A stretch of 64,000 nt of DNA from Chitinophaga sp. S165. GTDB lineage: Bacteria; Bacteroidota; Bacteroidia; Chitinophagales; Chitinophagaceae. The notes beneath the pieces were generated by a model. That model made no database searches. It was not told where the DNA came from and saw only the letters and a program-made list of their open reading frames with translations. Shown one piece after another: positions 26,764 through 36,323 of the stretch. Location of the stretch: contig NZ_QGTG01000002.1 of NCBI RefSeq assembly GCF_003182155.1, positions 558,001-622,000 on the forward strand. Direction: 5' to 3'. Position numbers and translations under genes: made by a program. The number at the start of each line of letters is the position of its first letter. Position 1 is the first letter of the stretch.

Positions 26764-27753
26764 ATGTACAAGATATTCAGCATTGCTACAGGCGCGGCAT
26801 TGTTAATGTTTGCCTGTAAGCAACCGGGAAAAACCAATCAGCAGGAGGAAGATAAAAATGCACCACAGGCTACCACTTCCAATGTAAAAGTGCCTGTATT
26901 TCAGGTAGACAGTGCGTATGCCTATACGGCCAAACAGGTAGGCTTTGGTCCGCGTATTCCAAACACTCCTGCCCAAAAGAAGTGTGCAGATTGGTTGATC
27001 GAACAATTGAAACCACTCGCAGATACCGTATACGTACAGCGCACAACAGTGATCGGTCCTAAAAAAGTATCGCTGCCATGCATTAATATCATCGCCAGTT
27101 TTAATCCTGCGGCTAAGCAGCGCATTCTGTTACTTTCTCATTGGGACACGCGTCCACATGCAGACCAGGATGCCTTTGATAAAACAAAACAGCTGGATGG
27201 TGCTGATGACGGCGCTAGTGGTGTAGGCGTACTGCTCGAAACAGCCCGCCAGCTCCATGCCGAGAAGCAACAAGTGGGTATTGATATCTTACTGACAGAC
27301 GTGGAAGATTATGGTGTGAGTGAGGAAGAAAACAGTTTCTGCCTCGGCACACAATACTGGGCGAGAAATCCGCATGTGCCAGGGTATAAAGCCAACTATG
27401 GTATGCTGCTGGACATGGTGGGCGGCCGTGCATCTCAATTCTTTATGGAAGCCGGCTCTCAACAGTATGCATACGGACCGATGAAGATGTTCTGGGACGT
27501 GGCTAACCGGCTGGGGTATTCCGATTACTTCCGTTATGAAAATATCGGTGCCGGAATCACGGACGACCACGTATACGTCAATACGATAGCCAACATTCCA
27601 ACATTCGACATTATCGCCCTGCAGCCAAACGGCAACTTTGTACCACACTGGCATACTAGCAATGATAATATGACGGTGATCGACAAACGTACCTTACAGG
27701 TAGTAGGACAAACGATACTTGAGGTTATATACAGGCAACCTTTCGAGTACTAA
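26764..27753 (+). CDS. M28-family/glutaminyl-cyclase-like lipoprotein
   Basis: A ~329-residue zinc-dependent enzyme. The start at 26764 gives a lipoprotein signal (MYKIFSIA... with FAC at about residue 18); the upstream ATG at 26740 is possible but would bury it. Zinc and catalytic motifs are SHWDTRP, GADDGASGV, DVEDYG and TDDHVYVN with HWHTSND near the end. The single-zinc WDTRP/EDYG pattern resembles glutaminyl-peptide cyclotransferases, which form N-terminal pyroglutamate in Bacteroidota periplasm, more than plain aminopeptidases. Which of the two activities it has is inferred. Confidence 0.83.
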   Translation: MYKIFSIATGAALLMFACKQPGKTNQQEEDKNAPQATTSNVKVPVFQVDSAYAYTAKQVGFGPRIPNTPAQKKCADWLIEQLKPLADTVYVQRTTVIGPKKVSLPCINIIASFNPAAKQRILLLSHWDTRPHADQDAFDKTKQLDGADDGASGVGVLLETARQLHAEKQQVGIDILLTDVEDYGVSEEENSFCLGTQYWARNPHVPGYKANYGMLLDMVGGRASQFFMEAGSQQYAYGPMKMFWDVANRLGYSDYFRYENIGAGITDDHVYVNTIANIPTFDIIALQPNGNFVPHWHTSNDNMTVIDKRTLQVVGQTILEVIYRQPFEY

Positions 27754-27846
27754 ATATTCCGGAACTTCAGGCGCGGCAATGCTCCTGGTGATGCAAAATT
27801 CAATACCTTGCTTCATCAGGAGCATTCCCTTTTTAAATGTGAACTT

Positions 27847-28473
27847 ATGAGACAGTCTACAGAAGAATATCTGATACATCTCAGTAAAGACAAAAAGCTC
27901 GCGGCCATCATGGCAGAGGCCCTTCCGGCACTTTCAAAGAGTAAAAACATCCCCCTGAGGCTGATCGCATCTATTATGAGCCAACAGTTAAGTGTAAAAG
28001 TGGCTAATGTGATCTACACACGTTTCCTTGCATTATATGATGGCAAAGAGCCTGCACCACAACAGGTACTTGATACACCGGCGCCTACTTTGAGGGCTAT
28101 CGGATTGTCAAACGCCAAGGTAAGTTACGTACATAACGTCGCGCGGTTTGCGGTAGAAGAAAAGCTGACGGATAAGAAGCTGGAAAAAATGAACAATGAT
28201 GAGGTGATCAAATACCTAACGCAAATTAAAGGTGTAGGTCGTTGGACAGTAGAAATGCTGTTGATGTTTTATCTGTGCCGGGATGATGTTTTTGCAATCG
28301 ACGACTGGGGTTTACAACAGGCAATGATCAAAATTTACAAGCTGGATAATACCGATAAGAAAGCCTTTAAAGAAAAGCTGCTGAAGATCTCCGGCAAATG
28401 GTCACCATACAGGACTTATGCCTGTCGTTATTTATGGGCCTGGAAGGATATGAAACCTACTGCAGGGGAATAA
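27847..28473 (+). CDS. DNA-3-methyladenine glycosylase II-like (AlkA/HhH-GPD)
   Basis: A ~208-residue base-excision repair glycosylase. The start at 27847 is preferred to the one 39 nt upstream, because the fold begins at MRQSTEEYL. The helix-hairpin-helix LTQIKGVGRWTVEMLL and the catalytic Asp in VFAIDDWGLQQA are clear, followed by SPYRTYACRYLWAWKD, as in AlkA-family enzymes. There is no N-terminal AlkA extra domain, so this is the short form. It should remove alkylated purines. Confidence 0.9.
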   Translation: MRQSTEEYLIHLSKDKKLAAIMAEALPALSKSKNIPLRLIASIMSQQLSVKVANVIYTRFLALYDGKEPAPQQVLDTPAPTLRAIGLSNAKVSYVHNVARFAVEEKLTDKKLEKMNNDEVIKYLTQIKGVGRWTVEMLLMFYLCRDDVFAIDDWGLQQAMIKIYKLDNTDKKAFKEKLLKISGKWSPYRTYACRYLWAWKDMKPTAGE

Positions 28474-28479
28474 ATTGAT

Positions 28480-28513
28480 AAAAAAACAATCCCCGCCCAG
28501 GAGAAGGCAGGGA
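28480..28513 (-). terminator. Probable terminator of recA
   Basis: On the minus strand an 8-bp GC-rich stem (28513-28506 with 28497-28490, one G.U pair) is followed by TTGTTTTTT. It lies about 90 nt beyond the recA stop, the only minus-strand gene ending here. Confidence 0.65.
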
Positions 28514-28604
28514 TATACGTTAATACTAACTAACCCAATGCTTATATCTAAAACTAAAACAACTCTTTTGAAGGCGGCAGTACTTAACTACACATTAGTG
28601 CCTG

Positions 28605-29615
28605 TTAAGCTTGTGCCTGTTGCTCTGCTAATTTCGCCTTGATCTTTCCTTCAATTTCTGCAGCAACTTCCGGATTATCCAGAAGCAATTGCTTCACAGC
28701 ATCACGGCCCTGGCCCAGCTTGTTGGTATCATAACTGAACCAGCTGCCGCTTTTTTGAACGATGCCATATTCAACACCCATATCGATAATTTCACCCACT
28801 TTGGAGATACCTTGTCCAAAAATGATATCGAATTCAGCTTGGCGGAAGGGAGGTGCAACTTTGTTTTTTACTACTTTTACTTTAACGCGGTTACCCACAG
28901 CTTCATCACCATCTTTGATCTGGGTCATACGACGAATGTCCAAACGCACAGAAGCGTAGAATTTGAGCGCGTTACCACCGGTAGTAGTTTCCGGATTACC
29001 AAACATCACTCCTATCTTTTCACGCAGCTGGTTAATAAATATGCAGCAGCAATTTGTTTTTGAAATTGTAGCGGTCAGTTTACGCAGTGCCTGTGACATC
29101 AGACGTGCCTGTAAACCCATTTTGCTTTCTCCCATTTCACCTTCCAGCTCGCCTTTTGGTACCAGGGCAGCTACGGAGTCAATTACAACTACGTCCACCG
29201 CTCCGGACAAGATCAGACGATCCGCAATTTCCAGTGCCTGTTCACCATGGTCTGGCTGGGAGATCAGCAGCGCATCCACATCTACGCCCAGTCTCTGAGC
29301 ATAGGAACTGTCAAACGCATGTTCCGCATCTATGATTGCGCAGATACCACCCTTCTTCTGGGCTTCTGCAATTGTATGTATAGCCACGGTAGTTTTACCG
29401 GAAGACTCTGGTCCATATATTTCAATGATCCTTCCCTTAGGGAAACCACCGATACCGAGCGCAATATCCAGACCCAGTGAGCCAGTTGATATTACTTCCA
29501 TCGGATCTGTGCCTTTCTCTCCCATCATCATCACGGATCCCTTTCCGAAATCCTTTTCAATCTTATCCATCGTAAGGCGCAGCGCCTTGAGTTTGTCAGT
29601 ATTGGCTGTAGACAT
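28605..29615 (-). CDS. recA: Recombinase RecA
   Basis: RecA forms filaments on single-stranded DNA for recombination and repair. The 336-residue protein has the N-terminal helix, Walker [10 protein letters not shown] (about 68-76), Walker [11 protein letters not shown], the L1 loop [16 protein letters not shown], the INQLREKIG segment and the L2 loop [18 protein letters not shown], all canonical. The C-terminal tail is short and ends in Gln/Ala. It is a single gene with a TAnnTTTG element 17 nt upstream. Confidence 0.98.
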   Translation of the reverse strand: MSTANTDKLKALRLTMDKIEKDFGKGSVMMMGEKGTDPMEVISTGSLGLDIALGIGGFPKGRIIEIYGPESSGKTTVAIHTIAEAQKKGGICAIIDAEHAFDSSYAQRLGVDVDALLISQPDHGEQALEIADRLILSGAVDVVVIDSVAALVPKGELEGEMGESKMGLQARLMSQALRKLTATISKTNCCCIFINQLREKIGVMFGNPETTTGGNALKFYASVRLDIRRMTQIKDGDEAVGNRVKVKVVKNKVAPPFRQAEFDIIFGQGISKVGEIIDMGVEYGIVQKSGSWFSYDTNKLGQGRDAVKQLLLDNPEVAAEIEGKIKAKLAEQQAQA

Positions 29616-29632
29616 TTTAGTAAGTTTTTTTA

Positions 29633-29640
29633 CAAATTTA
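29633..29640 (-). promoter_or_regulatory. Putative -7 element for recA
   Basis: Minus-strand TAAATTTG, a full TAnnTTTG match, 17 nt upstream of the recA ATG. No LexA-type palindrome overlapping it was recognised. Confidence 0.5.
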
Positions 29641-29834
29641 ATGGTGTGCTAAGTTATGATCTAATTTTCTATTATCCTAAAATTTTTAGCATTTTGGCCA
29701 TAAATACTAAATGTTATAGTAAATAGAATCAACCTTTCACATTTATTGTTATGCTGTTTATAAAAAGTTTAAGGGCTAACGCACAACAGAAGCATATGTC
29801 AATGTTCAAATAACACTACAAAGATGAGCAGGCT

Positions 29835-29852
29835 GCACGCACTGGATGTGCG
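29835..29852. repeat. Imperfect palindrome related to the alkB-promoter palindrome
   Basis: The 18-nt sequence GCACGCACTGGATGTGCG reads similarly to elements at 35844-35859 and 38360-38378 (common pattern GCAyGCA, 3-5 nt spacer, GATGyGC). It lies between recA and the PAP2-like gene. The relation was found by eye. Confidence 0.35.
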
Positions 29853-29879
29853 TAGCAAAAAAAAGTTTTTCAGGCTGTT

Positions 29880-30572
29880 TTATCCTGCTATACCATATGC
29901 TATCAGCTGTGAGATAATGCCCAGTATAAAACCGGCATAGATTTCCGCCGGGGTATGGGCTCCCAGTAGAAGACGGGCAGTACCAACTACGCCAGTGATC
30001 AGGAACGCCACCATCAGCACCAGGCTGATATTCATGTTCATTCCTATCATCAACATCAGCAGGAAACCAACAACTCCTCCCCATCCTATCGTATGCATAC
30101 TGATCTTAACATAAGTATTAGCCACCATACCAATTACGATGGCTAGAAAAATACCCAGGAAGAATGCATTGAAAAAAGGAGGCGCTACGGCTTCACGCTT
30201 AAAGGCGAAATAAGTCCAGAAGTAAAAAGTAGTGCAGGCTATATAAGGAATGATACGGTCCTTTTGTGACCGTAACTGGAAAGACGTCACAAAACCCAGC
30301 GCCTTGCAAAGGGCCACCACAAATAAAGGCAGGAACAATGTTGAGAACAGTACCCTGATAAACAGCTTGTCAAATGCAAAGCGAACGCTGTCCTGTTTGA
30401 ACAGAACAAAATATTCGGGCATCGCGTTCGCCAGGAACATGGTTACCAATATTGGCAAAAATAAGGGATGCGACAGATAAGAGATCACTTCCGCTGCCTT
30501 ACGCAATGCAGGTGAAAATACCGGCTTTTCCTGCCGTGAATCATCAGTTGTGGGTATAATTACTTGTTCCAT
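29880..30572 (-). CDS. PAP2-like membrane phosphatase homologue
   Basis: A 230-residue protein with about six membrane segments. Remnants of the type 2 phosphatidic acid phosphatase signature are seen: SMH at 158-160 (motif C2) and ARLLLGAHTPAEIYAG at about 199-214 (motif C3 with Arg200 and His206). Motif C1 is poorly conserved (RSQKDR at 101-106 is the best candidate). Members dephosphorylate lipid phosphates such as undecaprenyl pyrophosphate. It follows rpoN by 44 nt and is probably in its transcript. Confidence 0.75.
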   Translation of the reverse strand: MEQVIIPTTDDSRQEKPVFSPALRKAAEVISYLSHPLFLPILVTMFLANAMPEYFVLFKQDSVRFAFDKLFIRVLFSTLFLPLFVVALCKALGFVTSFQLRSQKDRIIPYIACTTFYFWTYFAFKREAVAPPFFNAFFLGIFLAIVIGMVANTYVKISMHTIGWGGVVGFLLMLMIGMNMNISLVLMVAFLITGVVGTARLLLGAHTPAEIYAGFILGIISQLIAYGIAG

Positions 30573-30616
30573 TCACAGATTTCCGTCGCTTCAGGGCAGG
30601 ACCGGTTGCCACGTCG

Positions 30617-32107
30617 TTAAAGTTCTTTTCTCAACCTCGCCACCGGAATATTCAGCTGCTCACGATACTTGGCCACCGTACGGCGGGCAATATTGTACCC
30701 CTTATCCTGCAGCATTTTGGTCAGGTTCTCGTCGCTGAGCGGCTTCCGTTTATTTTCCCCCTCTATCAGGTCAGATAATATCTTTTTTACCTCACGGGTA
30801 GATACTTCCTCCCCGCTATCGGTCGATAACGATTCACTAAAGAAAAATTTCAGCTTAAAAGTACCGAACTCCGTCTGCACATATTTACTGTTTGCTACAC
30901 GGCTGACGGTAGAAATATCCAGCTGGGTAATGTCGGCAATATCTTTCAGGATCATCGGACGCATGGTCGTCTCATCCCCTGTCAGGAAGAACTCCCGTTG
31001 ATATCCCATGATGGATTCCATTGTTGACAGCAGGGTATGCTGCCGTTGCTTGATTGCGTCAATAAACCATTTGGCTGCGTCAATCTTTTGTTTGATGAAC
31101 AAAACTGCTTCTTTCTGACGCTTATCCTTTTTGTCTCCACGGTCATATTCTTTCAGCATGTCCCTGTAGCCTTCCGAGATCCGGAGGTCCGGGGCATTTT
31201 TGGAATTCAGTGTCAATTCAAGCTTACCATTATTATTCAGGATAAAGAAGTCCGGCACTACATAGCTCTCCGCTTTGTTCAGTGTAGCAAAGTTACCCCC
31301 CGGTTTCGGCGTCAGCCTGATGATCTGGCCAATTGCCTCCTTTAGGGTTTCATCACTCATATTCAGCCCCTTCTGGATCTTCTCATAATGCTTCTTGGTA
31401 AATTCGTCGAAGTAGTTTTCCAGGATCTGGTAGGCTCCTACAACTCCAGGATCATCCTGCGGCTTCCGTTTCAACTGCAGCAGCAGGCATTCCTTCAGGT
31501 CCGTTGCACAAATACCCGGCGGATCAAATTCCTGTATCCTGCGTATCAGTTCTCTGATCTCTTCTTCATCTGTCGCAACATTCTGGGAAAAAGACAGATC
31601 ATCCACTATCGCACTTACTTCCCTGCGCAGGTAACCGTCGTCGTCAATACTGCCGATGATCTGTTCTGCGATGCTATTCTGCCTGTCATCCAGTTCCAGC
31701 ATTCCCAACTGGCTCAAAAGATGCTCGTGGAAAGAAGTTTCCACCCTTACCGGGATGGTTTTGTTCTCATCCTGGTCAGGGTAATTATCATCCCGTAGCT
31801 TATAGTCGGCTATATCGTCATCTCCTTCACTTACATATTCGGAGATGTCAATATTATCATATTCGTTTTCGCTCCCATCAGGCTCAAACTCATCTTCCCC
31901 TTCTTCATTGTTGTTAAATTCTTCCTGGGGGTCCTTAAATTCATCCTCATGCGCCTCTTCCCCGTATTCCAGGGCAGGGTTTTCCTCCAGCTCCTCCTTG
32001 ATACGCTCCTCAAGAACGGCAGTAGGTACCTGCAGCAGTTTCATCAGCTGAATCTGCTGCGGCGACAATTTCTGTAATAGCTTCTGCTGTTGTGTCTGCT
32101 TTAACAT
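30617..32107 (-). CDS. rpoN: RNA polymerase sigma-54 factor
   Basis: RpoN recognises -24/-12 promoters and needs AAA+ activators. The 496-residue protein has the Gln-rich region I (MLKQTQQQKLLQKLSPQQIQ is its start), a long acidic stretch (about 45-110, DDEF/EEEGEDEFEPDGSE type), the core-binding region, the helix-turn-helix STVSRVANSKYVQT, and the C-terminal RpoN box ARRTVAKYRE. The acidic region is longer than in Escherichia coli. No sigma-54 activator gene lies in this window. Confidence 0.95.
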   Translation of the reverse strand: MLKQTQQQKLLQKLSPQQIQLMKLLQVPTAVLEERIKEELEENPALEYGEEAHEDEFKDPQEEFNNNEEGEDEFEPDGSENEYDNIDISEYVSEGDDDIADYKLRDDNYPDQDENKTIPVRVETSFHEHLLSQLGMLELDDRQNSIAEQIIGSIDDDGYLRREVSAIVDDLSFSQNVATDEEEIRELIRRIQEFDPPGICATDLKECLLLQLKRKPQDDPGVVGAYQILENYFDEFTKKHYEKIQKGLNMSDETLKEAIGQIIRLTPKPGGNFATLNKAESYVVPDFFILNNNGKLELTLNSKNAPDLRISEGYRDMLKEYDRGDKKDKRQKEAVLFIKQKIDAAKWFIDAIKQRQHTLLSTMESIMGYQREFFLTGDETTMRPMILKDIADITQLDISTVSRVANSKYVQTEFGTFKLKFFFSESLSTDSGEEVSTREVKKILSDLIEGENKRKPLSDENLTKMLQDKGYNIARRTVAKYREQLNIPVARLRKEL

Positions 32108-32127
32108 AGTCTAATCCTATCCAAGGG

Positions 32128-32135
32128 CAAAATTA
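32128..32135 (-). promoter_or_regulatory. Putative -7 element for rpoN
   Basis: Minus-strand TAATTTTG, a full TAnnTTTG match, lies 20 nt upstream of the rpoN ATG, in the 46-bp gap behind rnhB. Confidence 0.45.
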
Positions 32136-32153
32136 ATAAACAATAGTTTTTAC

Positions 32154-32819
32154 CTAATCCTGTGTTTCCTCCGGGGAAACCACTCTTACAACCGTATACT
32201 CTTTTACCGGAGCATCAAAATCCAATTCCAGCTGCTCTTCGGGCAACAATCTAAATGATTTCCTGTGAAATGGCGTGTCACCATGCTCACGGATAGCGTC
32301 CCTGTGATATTGTGTAGGATATCCTTTATTCTCCAGCCAACCAAAATGCGGGTACTGTTCATGCAGTTGCTGCATATACTCGTCCCGGTAGGTTTTTGCC
32401 AATATGGAGGCTGCTGCTATGGAGGCATATATGCCATCGCCCTTGATGATACAGGCATGAGGAATATTTCCATAGGGTATAAAACGATTCCCGTCCACTA
32501 ATATATAACCCGGTTGCTGCTTCAGTTGTTCCAGCGCCAGGTGCATTGCTCTGAAAGAAGCCTGGAGAATATTGATCCTGTCAATCTCCAGATTATCCAC
32601 ACTGGCCACCGCATAGGCTATTGCTTCCCTTTCCACTACAATACGCAGCTTATCCCGATCGGCAGCTTTCAGCTGCTTCGAATCATTCAGCAGTTTATTT
32701 CTGAACTTAGGCGGTAATATTACTGCCGCCGCAAATACAGGTCCGGCCAGGCATCCTCTTCCCGCTTCGTCACAACCGGCTTCAAAAGCAATATCTTTTT
32801 GGTGATAAGAACGTAACAA
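32154..32819 (-). CDS. rnhB: Ribonuclease HII
   Basis: RNase HII removes ribonucleotides and RNA primers from DNA. The 221-residue protein shows CDEAGRGCLAGPV (Asp17, Glu18), LVDGN with the third Asp, AAASILAKTYRDEYM and the C-terminal GYPTQYHRDAI, all canonical. The start is a TTG at 32819; the next in-frame ATG is far inside the fold. The C-terminal ~20 residues after HRKSFR are an unconserved extension. It lies upstream of rpoN on the same strand. Confidence 0.94.
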   Translation of the reverse strand: MLRSYHQKDIAFEAGCDEAGRGCLAGPVFAAAVILPPKFRNKLLNDSKQLKAADRDKLRIVVEREAIAYAVASVDNLEIDRINILQASFRAMHLALEQLKQQPGYILVDGNRFIPYGNIPHACIIKGDGIYASIAAASILAKTYRDEYMQQLHEQYPHFGWLENKGYPTQYHRDAIREHGDTPFHRKSFRLLPEEQLELDFDAPVKEYTVVRVVSPEETQD

Positions 32820-32871
32820 GGCTTTTTAGTATGATTATTGTGGTAAAGGTAGGGAATTTCATTTCTTATCC

Positions 32872-33303
32872 CTACCGGAATAATTCTTTGAAATCCGCTT
32901 TAAATTCCTTCCACTCCTTATCCGTCTTCTCCATCAACACATTAATATCTTTACGTGTACTATCCCAGGTACTTGCACTGCTGCTTTTTAACTCCGTCAG
33001 TTTACCATCGATCTGATCTCTCAGATCTGCCAGTTTAGCCCTCGCTTTTTCACTTTTTTTAGAGCCGTCTTTTTTGAGCTCCTCCATTTTCAGATCTATT
33101 TCCTCTCTGCGTTCTTCCAGGTCTTTACGCAAACTATCCCGCTGGGCATCCATATATTCCCCGGCGGCGGCAGCCGTTTCCCTGACATCCTGTCCAATTT
33201 TTTCCACACCTTCCTTCATTTCTTCTTTCTTTTCCTCCTGCCTTGAACCTTCCTGGCAAGCCATGAAAGCCGCTGCTGTCAGCAAAAACAATATTCTTTT
33301 CAT
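32872..33303 (-). CDS. Coiled-coil lipoprotein of unknown function
   Basis: A 143-residue lipoprotein: signal peptide with lipobox AFMAC (Cys16), followed by an almost continuous, highly charged Lys/Glu/Arg/Asp helix with heptad-like spacing (about 20-135). Such sequences form long coiled coils in the periplasm. I recognise no specific family; it resembles small stress-related or Lpp-like lipoproteins in composition only. Confidence 0.75.
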   Translation of the reverse strand: MKRILFLLTAAAFMACQEGSRQEEKKEEMKEGVEKIGQDVRETAAAAGEYMDAQRDSLRKDLEERREEIDLKMEELKKDGSKKSEKARAKLADLRDQIDGKLTELKSSSASTWDSTRKDINVLMEKTDKEWKEFKADFKELFR

Positions 33304-33435
33304 AAGTAGGTTTTAAAGTGAGCTTATGTGTACTGAACCTGTGAACTACCTGTTTTGCAAATGCCATTCCAGTTTTCCCCCCGGCATTACTTCACCATTT
33401 ACCACAGACAGTATGGCGCATATTGAAAAATTAGC

Positions 33436-33443
33436 TAGGTTTG
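33436..33443 (+). promoter_or_regulatory. Putative -7 element for the S46 peptidase gene
   Basis: TAGGTTTG, a full TAnnTTTG match, lies 31 nt upstream of the ATG. Confidence 0.4.
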
Positions 33444-33474
33444 AGCCTGCTTTTTCTAAAAAACAAAACCAATT

Positions 33475-35631
33475 ATGAAAAAAAATCTCCTGCTCCTTCT
33501 GTTACTGCTGGCGGCACAATTCGCCAAAGCAGATGAAGGAATGTGGCTGCCCTATTTATTGGGACAGCAAGTGTACAATGACATGGTGAAGAAAGGCCTG
33601 AAACTGACGAAAGAACAATTGTACAGTATTAATAAAGCGTCTGTGAAAGACGCAATTGTCATTTTCGGCGGTGGCTGTACGGGAGAAATAGTGAGCAACC
33701 AGGGGCTGATCTTTACCAATCACCACTGTGGTTATGATGCTATCGCTACTGCCAGTTCAGTAGAACATAACTACCTGAAAAATGGCTTCTATGCGCTTGA
33801 CAAGCAACAGGAAATCCCCGCAAAAGGACTCTCCGTGCAATTCCTCGTACGGGTGGACGATGTAACCAAACAGGTGCAGGACGCTCTCAAAGGCATGAGC
33901 GGCCAGGAAAGACAACAGCTTCAGCAGAAAACCCTTGCTGATATCGTTAGCCAGGCCATCACCGGCACCAACTACGAAGCAAAAGTATTACCTATGTTCA
34001 AAGGCAACCAGTACCTGCTCTTTGTCTATGAACGTTATAAAGATATCCGCCTCGTGGGCGCTCCTCCCGAAAGTATCGGCAAGTTTGGCGGAGATACCGA
34101 CAACTGGGAATGGCCCCGTCATACCGGCGACTTCTCCATCTTCCGTGTATATGCCGACAAGGATGGTAAACCGGCCGAATATGCCGCCGGCAACCAGCCA
34201 TTAAAACCTAAACACTTCCTGCCAGTGTCTATCAAAGGCATCAAGGAGAACGATTACGCTATGATATTTGGCTATCCGGGCGGTACCAACCGTTATGAGA
34301 GCTCTGAAGGCGTAAAGCTGAAAATAACTGTGGAAAACCCTGCCGTGGTGTCACTTCGCAGCGTTCGCCTGAAATATATGTTCGAGCAGATGAAGAAAGA
34401 CCCCGCTATCAAGCTGAAACTGGCTTCTTCCTATGCCGGCATTGCTAATTACTGGAAATTCTTCGACGGCGAAACAAAACAGCTTGAGAAGTACCACGTG
34501 CTGGAAGATAAACAACAGCAGGAAGCTGCTTTTGAAAAGTGGGCGCAGGGTAAAACCGAATATGCCAATATCTTCCCTGATTACGCTGCTTCCTACAAAG
34601 CATGGACCCCATACGCTAAACACCGCGTATATATAAACGAAGGTATTATGGGCTCTCCGCTGGCTGCTTTTGCAGGTAGCCTGCAGGCTGTGGAAAAAGC
34701 ACTGGTAACGGCCGGTACATCCACAGACGCAATCAAACAAAGCATTCAGGCGGCAGATAAGGCACGTACCGCCTTCCTCGAAGAAGAAGATAAAACAAGC
34801 GACCAGAAAATACTCGCAGCTACCTGCCACCTGTTCTACACAGATATCCCGGTGGCACAACATCCTATCGGATTCTATGATGCCATCAAAGCGAAATTCG
34901 GTAACCTGGACGACTCCAATACCTACCGCCTCTGGTCTTCCGCACTGATGTCCGGTTCCATGATCCTGAACGATGCACGCTGGAAAGCATTCATCGCTAA
35001 TCCTGACGCTGTAACGCTGCAAACAGATCCGGCTTTTGCTTATTCCAGTGCGTTCATCAAGAACTTCAGCAGCAAATATTTGCCGCTGTATAACCAGTTC
35101 GTGACCAAAAACAATGACCTGGGCCGTGCTTACCTGAAAGGAAGAATGGAAATGGAACCGGCCAAGAAATGGTATCCTGATGCGAACTTCTCCATGCGTC
35201 TCACCTACGGCCAGGTAAAACCATACGCTCCCCGCGACGCTGTTGCGTACGATTATGTGTGTACCATGAAAGGTGTAATGGAAAAATATAAACCAGGCGA
35301 TTACGAATTTGACCTGCCGGAAAACTATGTTTCCCTTTATAACAAGAAGGATTTCGGTCAGTACAAGGACCTCCGCAAAAACGATATCGTTACCTGCTTT
35401 ATCACTACCAACGATATCACCGGTGGTAACTCCGGCTCTCCTGTGCTGAATGCGAACGGTGAACTGATAGGTCTCGCCTTCGATGGCAACTACGAAGCAC
35501 TCAGCCACAAGATCCAGTTCGACGCGGTATACAACCGTACTATCTGTGTGGACATTCGTTATGTGCTGTGGTGTGTTGATAAACTCGGCGGTGCTAGTAA
35601 TATCATTAAAGAATTGAAGCTGATTAAATAA
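33475..35631 (+). CDS. S46-family dipeptidyl-peptidase (DPP7-like)
   Basis: A 718-residue secreted serine exopeptidase that removes dipeptides. Signal peptide to about residue 19 (FAKADEGMW start of the mature chain). The S46 catalytic triad is visible: His in TNHHCGY (83-84), Asp in GGDTDNWEW (about 206-209) and Ser in GGNSGSPV (about 652). The specificity residue 18 positions after the Ser is Gly (FDGN), which in Porphyromonas is Gly in DPP7 and Arg in DPP11; hence a DPP7-type preference for hydrophobic P1 is inferred. Single-gene unit. Confidence 0.93.
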   Translation: MKKNLLLLLLLLAAQFAKADEGMWLPYLLGQQVYNDMVKKGLKLTKEQLYSINKASVKDAIVIFGGGCTGEIVSNQGLIFTNHHCGYDAIATASSVEHNYLKNGFYALDKQQEIPAKGLSVQFLVRVDDVTKQVQDALKGMSGQERQQLQQKTLADIVSQAITGTNYEAKVLPMFKGNQYLLFVYERYKDIRLVGAPPESIGKFGGDTDNWEWPRHTGDFSIFRVYADKDGKPAEYAAGNQPLKPKHFLPVSIKGIKENDYAMIFGYPGGTNRYESSEGVKLKITVENPAVVSLRSVRLKYMFEQMKKDPAIKLKLASSYAGIANYWKFFDGETKQLEKYHVLEDKQQQEAAFEKWAQGKTEYANIFPDYAASYKAWTPYAKHRVYINEGIMGSPLAAFAGSLQAVEKALVTAGTSTDAIKQSIQAADKARTAFLEEEDKTSDQKILAATCHLFYTDIPVAQHPIGFYDAIKAKFGNLDDSNTYRLWSSALMSGSMILNDARWKAFIANPDAVTLQTDPAFAYSSAFIKNFSSKYLPLYNQFVTKNNDLGRAYLKGRMEMEPAKKWYPDANFSMRLTYGQVKPYAPRDAVAYDYVCTMKGVMEKYKPGDYEFDLPENYVSLYNKKDFGQYKDLRKNDIVTCFITTNDITGGNSGSPVLNANGELIGLAFDGNYEALSHKIQFDAVYNRTICVDIRYVLWCVDKLGGASNIIKELKLIK

Positions 35632-35658
35632 TTAATTCAGGATTCACAATTCATGGAT

Positions 35659-35729
35659 CAGGGATCTGGAATCAGGAATTTTTGCAAAACACTACAGCAA
35701 AGATCCTGACCACAGGTCCCTGTTTTTTT
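35659..35729 (+). terminator. Possible terminator of the S46 peptidase gene
   Basis: An outer pairing of caggga (35659-35664) with tccctg (35717-35722) is followed by seven T. The long loop makes it a weak call, but the T-tract sits where the transcript should end. Confidence 0.4.
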
Positions 35730-35843
35730 CGAGCACTTATACTCAATTTTCACCTTCAGGTATTAATACGCATTGTTAATCCGTGAGTTCTCTTTATCTT
35801 CGCGTCCGATTTAATTGAAAAAACCAACAGTCGCGGTTAGCCT

Positions 35844-35859
35844 CCATGCACTAGATGCG
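35844..35859. repeat. Element related to the alkB-promoter palindrome
   Basis: CATGCACTAGATGCGC resembles the elements at 29835-29852 and 38360-38378. It lies about 37 nt upstream of the IPT/TIG lipoprotein gene, after a -7-like TATCTTCG near 35797. Confidence 0.3.
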
Positions 35860-35895
35860 CTGTTTTAAACCCTGAACCCCAAAAAAGAATAACGT

Positions 35896-36249
35896 ATGTT
35901 TTACAAGAAAATGAATGTGGCTGTTATAGCCATGGTGATGTGCTGTCTGTACAGTTGTCATGTAAATCCTTCCGCCGAAAAAACAGCCTTACGTATTCAG
36001 GATACACTTCCTGCAGGTACTGATATCGTATTGACTATAAAAGGTAAAGGTTTCAGTCATGTTACAACTGATAACAAAGTAATAGTAGATGGTGTGGAAG
36101 CCGCTATCATCAGTGCATCTGACAACCAGTTAGTAGTAAGCGTTCCTGCTAGGAAAGCAGCTAAAATAGCTGTAACCGTAAAAGTAGGTAATGAAGTATC
36201 TGATACTGTCCTTGTGGACAATCAGATCATCATGCTGGCCGGTAGATAA
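35896..36249 (+). CDS. Small IPT/TIG-domain lipoprotein
   Basis: A 117-residue protein: signal sequence with lipobox LYSC (about Cys21) and one immunoglobulin-like IPT/TIG domain (residues ~38-105), recognised by 'GTDIVLTIKGKGF', 'VDGVEAAIISAS' and 'VVSVP' strands. IPT/TIG domains often precede SusD- or glycan-binding proteins; here the domain stands alone, so a binding role is only a guess. It ends at a long hairpin shared with the converging META gene. Confidence 0.75.
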   Translation: MFYKKMNVAVIAMVMCCLYSCHVNPSAEKTALRIQDTLPAGTDIVLTIKGKGFSHVTTDNKVIVDGVEAAIISASDNQLVVSVPARKAAKIAVTVKVGNEVSDTVLVDNQIIMLAGR

Positions 36250-36255
36250 TATGAA

Positions 36256-36308
36256 AATGCGGCGTATATCCATGAAAGCACTTCGCTTGTCACGGTATAC
36301 GCCGCATT
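36256..36308. terminator. Long hairpin between converging genes
   Basis: A perfect 13-bp stem (36256-36268 with 36296-36308) with a smaller inner hairpin sits between the IPT/TIG gene (plus) and the META gene (minus). Only A/T-rich sequence, not a long T-run, flanks it, so it may act in both directions. Confidence 0.65.
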
Positions 36309-36323
36309 AATTTATAGTCGTTA

